Shown here: positions 20,788-33,009 of the stretch, piece after piece
Layout of the letters: each line of letters begins with the position of its first letter
Position numbering within the stretch: position 1 is the first letter of the stretch
Assembly: GCA_014281115.1 (NCBI GenBank)
Contig: JACONQ010000010.1
Coordinates: forward strand, 806,001 to 870,000
Direction: 5' to 3'
Length of the DNA stretch: 64,000 bases
Source of the DNA: Laburnicola sp. R22_1
Lineage: Eukaryota > Ascomycota > Dothideomycetes > Pleosporales > Didymosphaeriaceae
Translations under genes and position numbers: made by a program
Notes under the pieces: generated by a model
The model's input: the letters and a program-made list of their open reading frames with translations, nothing else
Databases searched by the model: none
What the model was told of the DNA's origin: nothing

Positions 20788-23502
20788 TCAAGCTGCAGAG
20801 CCCACCCAGCTCTTCCGATTCTGCTCTTCCCAGATAACGAGCTCACGACCACTCCTTTCACCGCCCCGTCGCACACGATCAATGCCCAAATGCTCGAGCC
20901 CGTCGCGTCCAACATGGATACCGAATCCATACCGAGTCTTGCCCGGGTCAAGCGCCGAGTTGCGAACATTGGTGCCGTCTGTCCCCATATGCCCCTTGGT
21001 CTTCTTCTCGCTCTCTTCTCCCCTTAGGTTATCGCGTGACGGTCGGATAAGAGAAGTAAGGGACTGAGCCCATGTACGCTCGAGATACGCAGAACCCATC
21101 AATCTTGCAACAAGCTCGGGCTTCGTTTGTGGACGGTTGAAAGCGCGGTCTGTTAGAATGGGACTCTGGTAGACCCAACTGATGATTTCGGCGAGGCTGG
21201 TGCTGCGGTGCGGCAGTGCAGCGCGACGACGACTAGGCCATAAGGCGAGTAGGCTGACTGCGTAGAGCGCAATGAAGACGCATAGAGCGTAGTACCCAGG
21301 GAGCTCCGCAGCAACACGGACCATGTCTGACTCGGTATAGTACTGCGTCCAGAAGCAGCCGCCTGCGAGTATCGGGATCGCGATGGAGAAGAGCGAGACG
21401 AGAGAGAGGATGGCGTTCTGGTAATGTTGGTTCTCTAAAGCGGAGAAGGTGACTGAGAGCGGGAGGCGACTTGTGTAGTCGAGGAGGAGGGAGGTTTCGG
21501 CTGTTGCGCCTCCCTTTGAGGATAGCGAGATGTATGGTCGCAGTGCGCGAAGGGAGTAGTCAAAGGTCAAAATAATGAGGAAGAGGAAGTGTCCGATGAG
21601 GGCGGGGATGAACGAGTAGAGAAAGTTCGAGGCGGAGAACCCAGTAGTGTTAGTGCGCGCAAAGACTTGAGGCAAGAAACCTACGCGGACTGCACTGTTA
21701 ACGAAGCTGATGACGATGAAAGCTACGAAGAGCACCATTGCGGTGATGATCCATCCAATCACCGCGGAGTCGCGCAGCCACCAGGGAAGATAACGGAGGC
21801 GAACGTTGGGGCTGCGAATATCCATGCGAATGGAGAAGTCGTTTGGACGACGGCTTCTAGGTGCAGCAACAGAGTCCGGGTATGCGCGTTCTGGGGCCTT
21901 CTCTCGGATCCGCCCGTCTTCGATAGAGTACCTCCGATTTGGGGCGCCCTCTTCACCGATTCCATAGAAGACGTCATTCGGACGCTTTGTGGTGCTCCAG
22001 TACCCGATCCGATCCGATGGTCCTTTCAGGGTGTCGAAGTCCCGCTTGTTAAACGTTTCGGCGTCTGTGTAGTCGTTTGTTATATTTGAACGCTCCAGCA
22101 TCGTGATGATGTCCGCCAGAGAGCGAGGATCCCACTTCAATCCTGTTTCTTTGCGGAGGTATACCACCAAGCTGAGTAGTGCTAGTATCAGAAGTATGTA
22201 TAGGACGATGATAGTCCAGATGACGCCTTGCACAGCTAGCCATCGCCATATTGCTCTATCAAGGACATATCGTACGTTGAAGGCAGACGCAAGAAGGGGT
22301 ATCGTCCATTGAAAAAGCCAGAAAATGAGGAAGCATACGCCGACTAGAGGCTGACCCGCTCGGAAGTAGTCCAGCCTGGGGAATAGGAACTGCGTCGGAT
22401 AAAGCGGGAGAAAGATGGCTTCTGACCGTTGAAAATACTGGACTGAAGCCATAGCGATGAATGGCACAATGCGTTGGAGAGCAACCTGCACCTGGATGAG
22501 CCACAGGAGGATAAGCGCACCGAGCAGCGTCGGCAGGTACTCGAAGATGAAGTAGTGGTTGTCGCCGAATAGCTCGTAGTCCAATAGCCCGGCACCGTTG
22601 CTTCGATTGGAATACACGGCGCAGAAAATGAGCGCTGCCAGCATGAGTAAGCAGATGAAGGTCAAGAGGAGCAACCAGACGGGGCGCAGGATGGCTGGGC
22701 GGAAGACCAGCGGCGCATGAGGAACTGGGTGGGCGACGAAGACGTCTCTCTGCGCTTCTTCCAAGTTCTTGCTCGGGTATGACTGCTTCGGTGTCATGGA
22801 ATCTTCGACTCTGGTCGGCGTGTGTCTTGACTGCCTCTGAGGCATGTAGCGCGATAGTCGTCGCTGTGTCCGGGCATCTTGCGCCATGTAGCCCAAATTC
22901 TCATCGGAGAGTATGCGCTCAACAGGGTAATCGCCATCCTGTACCGGCTCCTGGTCTACCTCGTCCACTTCTTGCTCTTGGTCCGCTGGGTACATGCGGC
23001 TGCCGCGCACCTCCTCATCGCGCGTGAGCTGGTCAATAGCAAAGCGAATGTACGGTGTAGTATCCATGCCGGGCGTGGTGACGATGGAGCTTGAGTCCAT
23101 CCCAGACTGTAGCGGACGCTGCCTGTCTTGCTTGCTTCCTGGTCTCTCCTCGCCAATGGTGGAAACGGTGGGCGCAGGGTGGCGGTGAACACCCACTCCG
23201 CTCAAAGATGCTATCGGTGCTTCGGCGTGAGGGTGCAAATGCGCATGGCTTTCGGCAGGCGTGCGGTTGTGAGAAGGCGGTGTGTGATGGCGAGGCTTGG
23301 GCGCATCACCGTCGCTCGACGTGTTGTCGGACAGGCTGCAGCAGGCCTCGGAGGCGGCCTGGGAGGCAGCAATGCTCTGCTGCGAGTCCGAGTGCGAAAG
23401 ACGGGGGCGACTGACTGCGCGATATTAGTGAATGCCATCTCCTGTCGGCGGCGCCGACTCACCGTTGGTATGCTTTAGCTGGAATGGCGACTCCAGGCTC
23501 AT
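20788..23502 (-). CDS. DUF3433 multi-pass membrane protein
   Basis: Exons 23463-23502 and 20788-23414 (48-nt intron) give 888 residues. The first 200 residues are disordered, with Ser/Pro/His-rich and acidic segments. Two DUF3433-type halves follow. The first starts at RPAILRPVWLLLLTFICLL and continues with FIFEYLPTLLGALILLWLIQ and further helices. The second starts at WWLRDSAVIGWIITAMVLF and repeats the same order of helices, with FVNSAVRVGFLPQ and LYSFIPALIGHFLF. I count about ten to twelve transmembrane segments. The C-terminal tail of about 150 residues is cytosolic-looking. The biochemical function of the family is not known to me. The small first exon adds only MSLESPFQLKHTN. Confidence 0.87.
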
Positions 23503-24162
23503 GTCGCTCAACGAAGCACTAGCAATATACGGGTATGCAGGATAGCTGCATGTTTAGTGTCACGCCGGCTGCGCGGTGATTTTGTACGAGCCGTGGTCTT
23601 GGTGGCCGATGCGGGATGAGGCTGGGAGATGGCTGGGAGCGTGCCACGGGGGGGATGACTTGGCACAGCACACGCATTGGTGCGACAAACTAGGTGGATA
23701 ATAAGATTCTGATCGTTGTAGGGCACTCGGAATCATTGCTTGCTTGCTTCTCCTGCTCTTTAATCCAGATATGCCGCGTGTGTGTGATGGTGTCGTGCTT
23801 CGTGATGGAGCAAGGGCTCGCTTAGCGCCAGAGCCACGAGAGCATTCAGGCCCTCGGCCACGCCAGATGAACCACTCTTCAATGTCCCTTCAATTGTTCC
23901 CGCTTATGTGTTCGCAGCGACCTCGGATGCGTTTTGCGCATGGAGAGAGCAAGCTGACCATGTCGTTCTGGACCGCGAATAGTTGCTGGGAGCGGATTGA
24001 TACAGGGGTCTCAAGAAACGCCTGATCACGTGTGCGCTTTAGCGCGGCGGGTGCGCGGGCAGTGTAAACAGAATGCGCCGTTCAACGCTTCGCGCTATAC
24101 AGCCGCCGATATTCCTTCTCGCGCCTTCGCGTCGCCCAACACTCCGTTGACGCTCCTACGCA
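23503..24162. promoter_or_regulatory. Divergent promoter region of DUF3433 and Nnf1 genes
   Basis: This 660-bp spacer lies between divergent starts. No gene recognised inside it. Confidence 0.45.
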
Positions 24163-24888
24163 ATGCCCGCCGCTACAAAGCCCGAATCGCGCTCGCCCTC
24201 TCCCACGCCAGCCCCGCCCATCGCAGACACACCCGGGCCGCGCGCCCAAGGTCTCATAAACATCTTCAACCAGGCCACTAAAGCGACACTTGACAAGTGC
24301 TCGCCCGCCAACTTCGCGTCATGTTTCCCCACCGCCGCGCAATACAGCCCAGAAGTACTGGAGAGCCTACGTAGTCAGATTGTAGACCAGCTCGATCGCA
24401 CATGGAAGACCAATTTTGAGGATATCATGGCACGGCGAAACGTTGTTCGCCTGCTCAACTCGCTGGATCAATGCATTGAGGAGGCACGACTGCGAAAGAA
24501 GCGCGCCGAGGCGAATGGAGGACCTGTCGAAACGCCTGTGCCGTGAGTATCCATCTACTAGCATATACACACATGCATGGCATGAACCTGACCTAACCGA
24601 TCGCACAGGCTTCATACGTTGCCGCCAGCACAGATCCATCTCGCGCACTTAATGCCGTTCCTCGAGACGCAAGCCGCCGAGATGAACACGCGACTCGCCG
24701 ATACTCAGCAAGCCAACAGTCAGTTGCTTTCCACAGTAACAGCGCAGCGTGCCGAGATAGAAGCTCTGGTCCATGGTCTAGAAAGTGTTATTCAGGATCT
24801 GGAGACGAGTGCGCAAATGATGGGCCAGGAAGAGGTGCAAGGACTGAGCAAAGAGATCAAAGAGTTGGAGATAGAGATGAAGAAGTGA
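24163..24888 (+). CDS. NNF1: Kinetochore MIND/Mis12 complex subunit Nnf1
   Basis: Exons 24163-24542 and 24609-24888 (66-nt intron) give 219 residues. After a Pro/Ser-rich N terminus, the Nnf1 helical core reads LINIFNQATKATLDKC, ANFASCFPTAAQYSPEVLE, QLDRTWKTNFEDIMARRN and LNSLDQCIEEARLRK. The PMF1/Nnf1 family shows the same order. Exon 2 forms a C-terminal coiled coil, including QAAEMNTRLADTQQANSQLL and LETSAQMM. Nnf1 pairs with Mis12 in the MIND complex, which links centromeric chromatin to the Ndc80 complex. The length fits the family. Confidence 0.85.
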
Positions 24889-27469
24889 GGCAGCTTTCAA
24901 TATCAAGATCGGATGAATGCGGCATGGATGGTTCATTGACTGCTCCAAATGGCACCATCTCGCCTGCCTAGCAAGCAGGAAGCACGAGGTCTGCCGTCGC
25001 AACTCGCATAAGGCTGAGGATACGACGTACCGGCAACCACGCAGAGAGTCGACCGCTTCGAGGAAGAGATACCACCTGCGGCGCCGCAAATAGGCCACTA
25101 GCATGTCAAGAATATGAGTCCACGAGCCAATGCGCTGATACGAGCACGTGCAGATTCGGGCGGATCTATTCGTGTTAAAAGGGCACAGGGCCGAGGGACT
25201 GATGTGGGGAAGTTGAAGACTTGGTAACAAGCGACGGTCTTCAACTGGTTTGATTTGGAACAGGTTGTGCGAAGTGGGTGTCGACGGTGAGGGTAGTTGG
25301 TATAGCACTGTGTTTCTCAGTGTCAGGAGCCAGCTACATTGTTTTGAGCATCATTATCATATAGTCCTCGCTCGGGGACCGCAAATTGGCATTGCGCATT
25401 TACTCTTCCAGTTGCACAGCTTCGAAATCGACTTTCATCCACTTGTAATGTGCTACATATATGCCCTTCAGTTAGTAAAAATGTGCGCTCTAGACAAGCA
25501 ACAACTACTACAACCATTCGTCTACCCGAGATCGTTGTTTCATGGCCCACAGACCGCAGAAATTGGAGACTTGAAGCATATGGTTCCACGTGAAGTTAGA
25601 AGCTCGCCATCTACGCGTCCGCTGCCCTTTCATGTAGTGTATTCAATCTAACATGGCCATGGCAACATCGCAAGAGTACATAGGATTGCGTGAAGCAGCA
25701 CTTGTCTATCAGAGAGCTATACGATTGCTTGGGTGAACAAAAAAGTAGAAACAGGCCTATTCCCCCACTGACTACCCTTCAATTTGTAACGCAAACTCTG
25801 CCCATCAGCCTTCCATGATCGTGTTTCGCATTCGCGTTCGCATCCCACCCCTCGTGTTACACCAGAGCGGGATGGCAAACCTCAAAAGCTGAGAATTTGT
25901 GCGCCTGTCGCCCGTCTGTGCAGCTTCTCAGCTGCGTCAAGAGAATACCGGTTCCAGCCAATGCGCTAAAACATTTCCTTCACGATCTGCATCCCGTGTC
26001 AGCATAAATCGAAGACCACACTTGCAGCCGGGTAGTATGTATGCAACGTCGTCCCATTCGGTGGGTATTGCGTAGTCGTGCGCATCATCATCGGTGGAGC
26101 GAGTGCTTTATTGGATATTTAGCAAAATCAATATCCGCCACCGGTGGTCCAGAGCTGGTAGATCAGTTGGACTGCGTGCGGCTCTGCCATTTGGAAAACA
26201 ACGACAGGGCCCAAGCCAGCCACACATCTGCCTCGCATCAGCTCGAGACAAATGCTTTGCCTATGATTCGCTGGAGTCGCCGTATGGCTTTCTCAAATCT
26301 TCGATGATATGGCATTCTGAAGCGGTAGCTTGTCCGTCGGCACAGCGGCTCTCATCCGCAAAAGCAATCCCTCGTTGCCTTAGCATATGCACCCTCATGC
26401 TGATAGCACGCGGTTCGAACCACTTCATTGCCTCGTGGCTGCCGTGTCTTGCGTCGGTTGTTGCATTTGGTGACGAAGCGAGGTCGGAGATCGGGTTTGG
26501 CTGGTACTATGCTGCTTATGAGTGGTGCAGATAGGTCCCCGTACACCGATCACAAACTGAGTGGGTGCGAAAAATAATGCGGTGAGCCGAGCCCGTGGGA
26601 ATCACCGCGAGGTTGGCTTGCGTTACATCGCCTCTCATGATTTGTTAAGGGTTTTAGCTGAGGAGAAAAACTAAGAAATATATGGGGAATGGGGAACGGG
26701 GAGGCGAGTGTGGGGGCTGGTCCGGCCCGTGTATGCAGCCGCTGCAAAAAAAAATAGTGAGAGACGGGACCTGAGAGTCAGAAGTGAGAAGGTGTTGGCA
26801 TTCATGTGGAACAGGGAGGCGAGTGTGGGGGCTTGACCGGCCTGTGTATGCAGCCGCTGCAAAAAAAAGTTGCGAGGGACGGGACATGAGAGTCAGAGAT
26901 GAGGAGGTGTTGGCGATTCTGTGGTGCCAATCAGGGAATCCTGGAGGAGAGTTGTCGAACATGGAGTCACTAAAGGCTATAAGCAAGCTTCTAGATTAAG
27001 GAAAAGATAGAGAATAACTGAATTGTAGACATGCAGACACGCTTAAGTCTTCCTAATAGAGTGATCAACGTGTCCTTGATGCGGCGCTTCTAGGCTGTGG
27101 AGCTGAGTTGTACAGGGTATATACAGCCGCGCGCTGAAGCATCCACAAGCCTTGGTATTAGTAACTGATATTGCTTCTCGAAGCACTTTGTGCGATCGGT
27201 GTGACAGGTTGGCTGGACAGAAGCGGTAAACTGTCTTCAAGACAAGAGCGGGTAGAGGGCCGTGTTTGGAAACAGTTTTCCAGGTCAAAAGGTTTGAAAG
27301 ACCAAGCCACCAGACGTGTGTCGAAGAAGTTGGAATGGTGGGACTGCAGTCTTGCTTGTTCTTGTGACTATTTTTTGCATGCCCAAATTTGCATGCCTAG
27401 CTTCTACGAAGTTCACCGTGCCGTCGTTTTGACATTCGCCGTGACTATCATTCGGGCACTGCAAGCTCG
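24889..27469. other. 2.6-kb gene-poor region
   Basis: No frame here shows domain features or plausible splice joins. It holds a roughly twofold 115-bp tandem repeat at about 26695-26925 (annotated separately). A TTCGAACC word near 26410 resembles a tRNA T-loop but has no pairing T stem. Otherwise nothing recognised. Confidence 0.45.
26695..26925. repeat. Tandem duplication, 115-bp period, two copies
   Basis: GAGGCGAGTGTGGGGGCT begins at 26701 and again at 26816. Each unit continues through CGTGTATGCAGCCGCTGC, a run of eight or nine A, GACGGGAC, GAGAGTCAGA and GGTGTTGGC. The copies differ at about ten positions. After the second copy the similarity fades near 26925. Confidence 0.85.
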
Positions 27470-29389
27470 TTAATTCTTCTGGGCATCCTCCCACAAGCAC
27501 CTTGGGCATAAGCAGAGGCCTCCCAATGCTCCAACTGCCCACTCTCGTCTTTCTTTTACAGGGAGCCGAACATCGCAATAGTGACTTAGGAGTTCTTCTC
27601 CCTTTTTCAATCCGGCCTTTTTACCAAGGTCTCGTCCCTTGAAGTCGACAAGCTCTTCGCGAGCCCAGAAACGTATACTGCCATTCCATTCCCAAGCAAC
27701 GTTTGGATCGCAGCTGTGGTTCGCGAGACACCACATCGGGTGCACCGCGCCGATTTCAGGTCGACCGTCGAGGCCCTGTTGTGCCGATGCTGTACCTGCA
27801 ATGAATTAGAAAGTCTTCTAAAACAACCAAGGCAGACCTAGAACGAACCTCGGAATTTAGCATACAGAGTGTTGAAGACCCATGTATCATAGCGATGACT
27901 CTGCTCGAAGATATTTACATCCATCTTCTCCAGAATGTGTTGTGGCCTCAAAATGTTGGCTTCGAATGAAAATTGTAATGTTCGAGGTATTGACCCGAAC
28001 GAGTCGTAGTCAGGATCCCATTTCTGACTCAGATCGAGACCGTGGTAATCGCCCCAGATATAACGGACCTCTTTCAAGTCGAGCGGATGTAGTTCCTGGG
28101 TTTCTGCCAAACCCATGGCTCGTATCAGAAGAAACGTGTACAGCGAGTCTGCAATTTCGCTTGCTGGGACCTTCCGCTCTGTGCTGACGCCGCAGAGGGA
28201 GGGGTGATAACTGTCCTGAGCCATGTCGTGGCATTCTTCGCTGCAGAAAAAGGCTTCATTGCACTCCTCGCATGCTATAGTTGTAGTGTCTAGGTCGGAT
28301 TCCGCCGCTACGTCGCTCTTTGAAAGTGAAACGCTGCAGGCGTCGCAGAAAAAGTCCTGGAGTCGTGAGATACCTGTGAGAAGTGACTTCTCTTTCAATA
28401 TCTCTTCTCCGGGCGCGATGTCCTCTTTCGCGAAAATGCCTAGTTGCTTCACATAGAGCATATCGGTATTCGGAGATGATGGCTCACTGTTTGCTAGTAT
28501 TAGGATTGATGATCACTAGACAGAAACTCGTCAACTACATACCTCAATATTGGAAGCTCTGTTACCTTGACTTCAAGCTTGGGAGCAATTTGTTCCATTT
28601 CCTCATTTAATAACCGGAGCACACCGGCTGAGAATCGGTCCAGCTCATGGTCGTTCCACGGATATAGTTCTCGCCGTACGAGGCCTTTATCTGGGTAATC
28701 TTGAATATGGACCGCATCAAAATTCTTGCCGTTCGAAGCGAAATACGAGCGAAGCTCTGAAAGCAGTGCATCCCGATAAGATTCAAAAGTGGATACTCCA
28801 GGAAAGATTCTTAGTGCACGGTTATTGTAGTCAAATGCACTTCGGAGACAACCGCAGTGTAAGAGACAAGGAATGAGTATCTCGTATCTAGTTGACATCA
28901 GCCCCTTGTTAGTGTGTAGTCGGCGAACACATACGCGGTCCTCAACCAGCAGGATTTCGCCCATGCGATCACCTTGTCTTCGTCGTCATCCTCTTTCTCT
29001 TCTGGCGACCCGGAGGAGCCTTGGTCTGCGGCGTAATCCTCGATAGCAGCCTCTAAAGCTTTTTCATGGTATTCTCCCTCGTCCGCAATTTCGTCCACAA
29101 GGAGAAGCGCTTTGTAAGCATCACCTGCCGCAAGATCTGGATATCCAAGCTTTTGGTATGCCTCTGCGAGATTAAGTCTGTGTATAATACTGTAAGATTT
29201 GTTAGGCGTGCTTTTACGAAGCTCGGAAAGCTTGTTAAGCCTCTCCTGTAAGATGAGCTTTGATGACTGCGACTTCTTAGGGACGGCCTCGAGAATCTTA
29301 TATAAAGCCACTTACTGTCATCGTGGGCCGAAGCTTGATTTACCAAACCAAGCATAAACTTGGATGTGTACCGGTGCGGGTAAGGTCAT
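27470..29389 (-). CDS. SET and MYND domain protein (SMYD-like methyltransferase)
   Basis: Four exons are firm: 28935-29296, 28543-28887, 27849-28486 and 27470-27795, joined by introns of 47, 56 and 53 nt. The start is uncertain. A short first exon 29372-29389 (MTLPAP) keeps the frame through a 75-nt intron and would give 562 residues. The N-terminal part is TPR-like (RLNLAEAYQKLGYPDLAAGDAYKALLLV). The SET core begins with KQLGIFAKEDIAPGEEIL. A MYND finger (CDAC, CEECNEAFFCSEEC, then H and C) is inserted, as in SMYD proteins. The catalytic ANHSCDPNV motif follows, then a post-SET CLCPRC. Such proteins methylate lysines. It shares a 189-bp head-to-head promoter with the LisH-WD gene. Confidence 0.82.
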
Positions 29390-29578
29390 GAATTTTTTGC
29401 CGCACAGCGCGGGCCCAGAAAATTTGTGGGGTTAAGACTGGTTAACGCCGCGACTCCGCCATCGCTCCTTCCACCCCTCTGTGCCTCTGTACTCGCATCA
29501 GACAACACAACAGCCGATGCGGCCGCCATCTACTTCCTGCTCAGACTACTACATCTTGTCCCGACTTTTAGGCAAGGC

Positions 29579-31082
29579 ATGCTTCCCACGGCAGTAGAGC
29601 TCGTGGCTCAATTCTTGAGGTCAAACGGGTATACAGAGGTACTACGTCATCCGCTGTGGGGTACCCCAAGCCAATATCTGAACTCATATAATGCAGACAT
29701 TGAATACTTTCCTCGAGGAGGCTGGGTTACCTGTCGATACAGGGAGTGGGGACAGCCAGGTTACCATCGAACAGATATTGCAAGAGAAGAAGACATTCGA
29801 CTTGAGTCTGAACTTTGAAAGGCTGGGAGTGGGCGACAAAGAACGCGAATGGCAAAGCATTGGTGAGTTTTCAACTGTGGCCCTTGCCGTATCGCTGACA
29901 GAGACAGCTCCCTCTAAGCCCCTTATCTTGGAGTCTCTACCCCCCAGCAACGTCCTTTGCATTGCTCCAGTCAATTTGACTCTGCCCAACGTATCTAAGC
30001 CGCACACCTACTTTGCGGCAACTACTGCAGACAGACAATTGCATCTGATTGACCCCGACACTCCTTCATTCTCCGTGGTCCAATCATATTCGAGTTTCCA
30101 GGATGCACCTATCTTGGATCTAGCCGTCATACAATGCAGGTATCTACTTGCGGCGTCCATGTCGGGCAGGCTGTTACTTTACGACATGAAGACCGACGAA
30201 GTTCTGGACCAGCGCAAGGACCACAACAAATATGTTGTGAAACTAGCTACATGGTCCGCGGACTCTTACACTTTTGTTGCCACCGCGGGATGGGATGCTA
30301 AAATTTTGCTTTATCGACTCAGCAATGTTCATTCTAATACCCCCCAGCTCGGGGAACCTATTGCGACAATGACACTACAAACGATCCCCGAGACCTTACT
30401 TTTCCTTCAATCTCCAGAAGCGTCCCGTCCGGTCCTGCTCCTTACCCGAAGAGACTCCACGTTTCTCCATTATTACGCGATATCATCGACAGTGTCAGAA
30501 AAGGCCACTATATCATTTCTCGGGAAGCAGAATCTAGCCCCGCATTCCAATTCGTGGGTTGTTTTTACTCCATCAGACGTGCAGGTCTGTCCAGTAGACG
30601 CGTCAATTGTCGCAGTTGCAACTTCGTCCACTCCACACATGAAACTTCTGATCGTAAAATTACTTGTACCACCTGAGGAAGCAGCTTCGCTTAATATGGA
30701 CCAGATTCCAGATCGTGGGCCGAGTACGCAAGCTTCGCAAGCCCGGGCTGATCGTATACTCCAAGAGAGGGAAGAAGCGGCTATCAGAGTCAACATCAGT
30801 ACCATGGCTCCCCAGACAGCGTATAGCACACCACGGCTGGTGTGGCGTCCTGATGGCTCCGGGGTTTACGTTAGCTCAGACGATGGTGTTCTACGAGGAT
30901 TTGAACCGAGCACTGGCAAATTAGCAGCAACTTTGGAGGGTCATGTGCCTGGTTCAAAGCTTCGATGCCTCTGTGCTGGGCGAGTCAATTATGAATCTGA
31001 TAACCACACCGATAGTGTGCACGAAGAGATTTTGTTGAGTGGTGGTTTCGACCAAAGACTCGTCGTGTGGAAGACGACATGA
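29579..31082 (+). CDS. LisH and WD-repeat protein
   Basis: Exons 29579-29638 and 29697-31082 (58-nt intron) give 481 residues. Exon 1 and the start of exon 2 rebuild a LisH dimerisation motif, VAQFLRSNGYTETLNTFLEE. The rest is a beta-propeller with diverged WD repeats. Visible blades include YFAATTADRQLHLIDPD, LLAASMSGRLLLYDM, FVATAGWDAKILLYRL, YVSSDDGVLRGFEPSTG and LLSGGFDQRLVVWK at the C terminus. A stretch at 29863-29901 has GTGAGT and CTGACAG borders and is 39 nt long, so 13 residues may be intron. LisH-WD proteins act as scaffolds; no specific partner can be named. Confidence 0.85.
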
Positions 31083-32002
31083 GCTGAATTTTTCCAGCCT
31101 AACCAAACCTTGAAGCCATGCTTACCGGTAGGAGTAGAGTCCGGCATTTTTGGGAAATAGGAATAAGAAGGCAACACGAGTTGGCCGGTTGCTAGGCCAC
31201 CAAAGTGCTACAACAGACAGATAACCTTCATCTAAACCAGAAGGCACCGAAGAGTGGCGGTCTCTCGGTAGCATCTCATAACGCGTTACGTGCCAACGAC
31301 GAATGTACCTTTGTTGAGGCTCAGGATGGGCTATTTCCGTCAAGTGATCTCATTCGACCCGCTCAGCCAAACATATGCTTGAGGTCGTTGCGATTGATCG
31401 GGGGAGAAAGCCGTTGACCGCGTCCGCCATTGCGCATCGTTCGGTGGTCAGCGCAACGACACCTTGAGCTTTTAATTTTATTGCACAACCTACATCCTCT
31501 ACAAATAACAATAGTCGGGGCGTTGAAAAAGCATTCGTGGGTTACGCGGCTTCGTTGTACCAGACAAAGCGGCATGCCGAATCAGCCGATGTCAGCCATT
31601 CCAACACGGAAGCGGCGCCTCAAGGACCGCCACTGGGAAGTCTGGGACCTTCCATCTCAGGCGTCTGCCTCTTTCCACGCGGCATCTTCCGGGTTTCTGC
31701 ATCCATGCAAGACATCTACGATTTAATACTGTGCCCCGTTACCGAGGAAATGGAAAAGGATCCTACTGATTGTTTTGTTTCTTCTTGCGTTTCGAATCTA
31801 ACCAATATTACGACTACGTGGGGGTCAGCTAGATGAGCCTCATTGTTGACCATATAAAACCATTGCTGTCAAGCTGTCGTAATTATTTGAGAACGTCACT
31901 TCCCGTATTGCCGTCAATTTATCCTTATCTGAATTTAGAGAGCTTCTTTGTTCATATTTTCTTCGCATATTATCGTCGCTTATCACGAGGAACGACTCTA
32001 GC
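31083..32002. other. Intergenic, nothing recognised
   Basis: This 0.9-kb spacer upstream of the RRM gene holds short frames without domain character. No repeat recognised. Confidence 0.4.
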
Positions 32003-33009
32003 ATGTCTATCCCAAGCTCCAGGAAAGATGACGATGGAGAATATCTACTCATCGCTTCCGGTCAACTACGCAAGGCTCCATATCTTGCGGGTTGGCAAGA
32101 GTTCAAAGATCAGATCAGGAAGGTCGTGAAAGAACAGCCCGGATGGGCGAATGTGGTGGAGGGTAAGACGCGAGGGGAAATGCAAGGATGGTGCAAGTTG
32201 AGAGACCGGGAAGATGCAGAATCAGTCTACAGTAAGTGTTTACCCAAAGTTGACTATCGCTTTGCTGACCACACCTTCAGCCAACCATTCCAGACAAATT
32301 GTGATCCATGTCTTCGTGACGAGTAAGCGCACTGGCTACTACGATCTGATCAAATGCAACTGCAATCGGCACTTCGGCATTGGGGAAAGAGGCCACTCTT
32401 CAGGACGCTCTGGGGTCGACGTAAATGACGTTAACCAGGCGTTCGGTAACCTAGGCGTTGTTGCAACTCGTCATTACGCTGCGCCAGCACAACCCGCCTA
32501 CCAGTACGCCAATTACTACCAAACCCCGTCTTACACGCCGGCACCCGTTTATTCCTACCCGGCACCACCGCAAATGCCAGTGTATTCGCAGAGCTCGGGG
32601 GGCCTTCCTGTGAATCTCAGCCAAGGCGCTGTCGTCACCGAAACTCGTGGGATCTTCATCCAAGGTCTGAACTACAGCGTTGGGAACAATGAGCTCTCGT
32701 CGCTGCTCCATAGCTTAGGTCTTCGGCCAGACCAGGTTACTGTGCATAAAGATTCCAAGGGTTCTTCTAAGGGCGTGGCGACTGCAAAATTTTCAACGAA
32801 AGCCGAGGCGGAGTACGCTGTGTCTGCACTCAACGGCAGGTCCCACGTGGGGAAGACTCTCACAGTGCGCATGGATGCCAATTCTACCGTCATCGGCTCG
32901 CTCGAGTCTTTCCAAGGTCCTTTCATCGTAGATGGCTCGAACAAATCCAGGGTAAGGGTAAGTGCTGGGGAATCCGTGCAAGTTAAACCACTAACAATCC
33001 TAGTACTGA
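32003..33009 (+). CDS. RRM RNA-binding protein with uncharacterised N-terminal domain
   Basis: Exons 32003-32231, 32281-32951 and 33004-33009 give 301 residues. The last coding exon is only six bases (Tyr and stop), supported by a clean 52-nt intron with GTAAGG donor, CTAAC branch and CTAG acceptor. Reading through instead adds 17 unconvincing residues. A C-terminal RRM spans about 198-272, with RNP2-like GIFIQGLNY and RNP1-like KGVATAKF. Residues 10-110 form an ordered, charged domain (EYLLIASGQLRKAPYLAGW, GEMQGWCKLRDREDAESVY, SRQIVIHVFVTS) that looks like a second, unusual nucleic-acid-binding fold, which I do not recognise. A Tyr/Pro/Gln-rich linker joins them. It probably binds RNA. Confidence 0.8.

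Noticed and set aside
21589..22089. Plus-strand frame inside the DUF3433 gene
   Set aside because: Antisense shadow of a membrane-protein exon, with no domain features.
26400..26425. Possible tRNA around a GGTTCGAACC word
   Set aside because: The T stem does not pair and no acceptor, D or anticodon arms can be folded around it.
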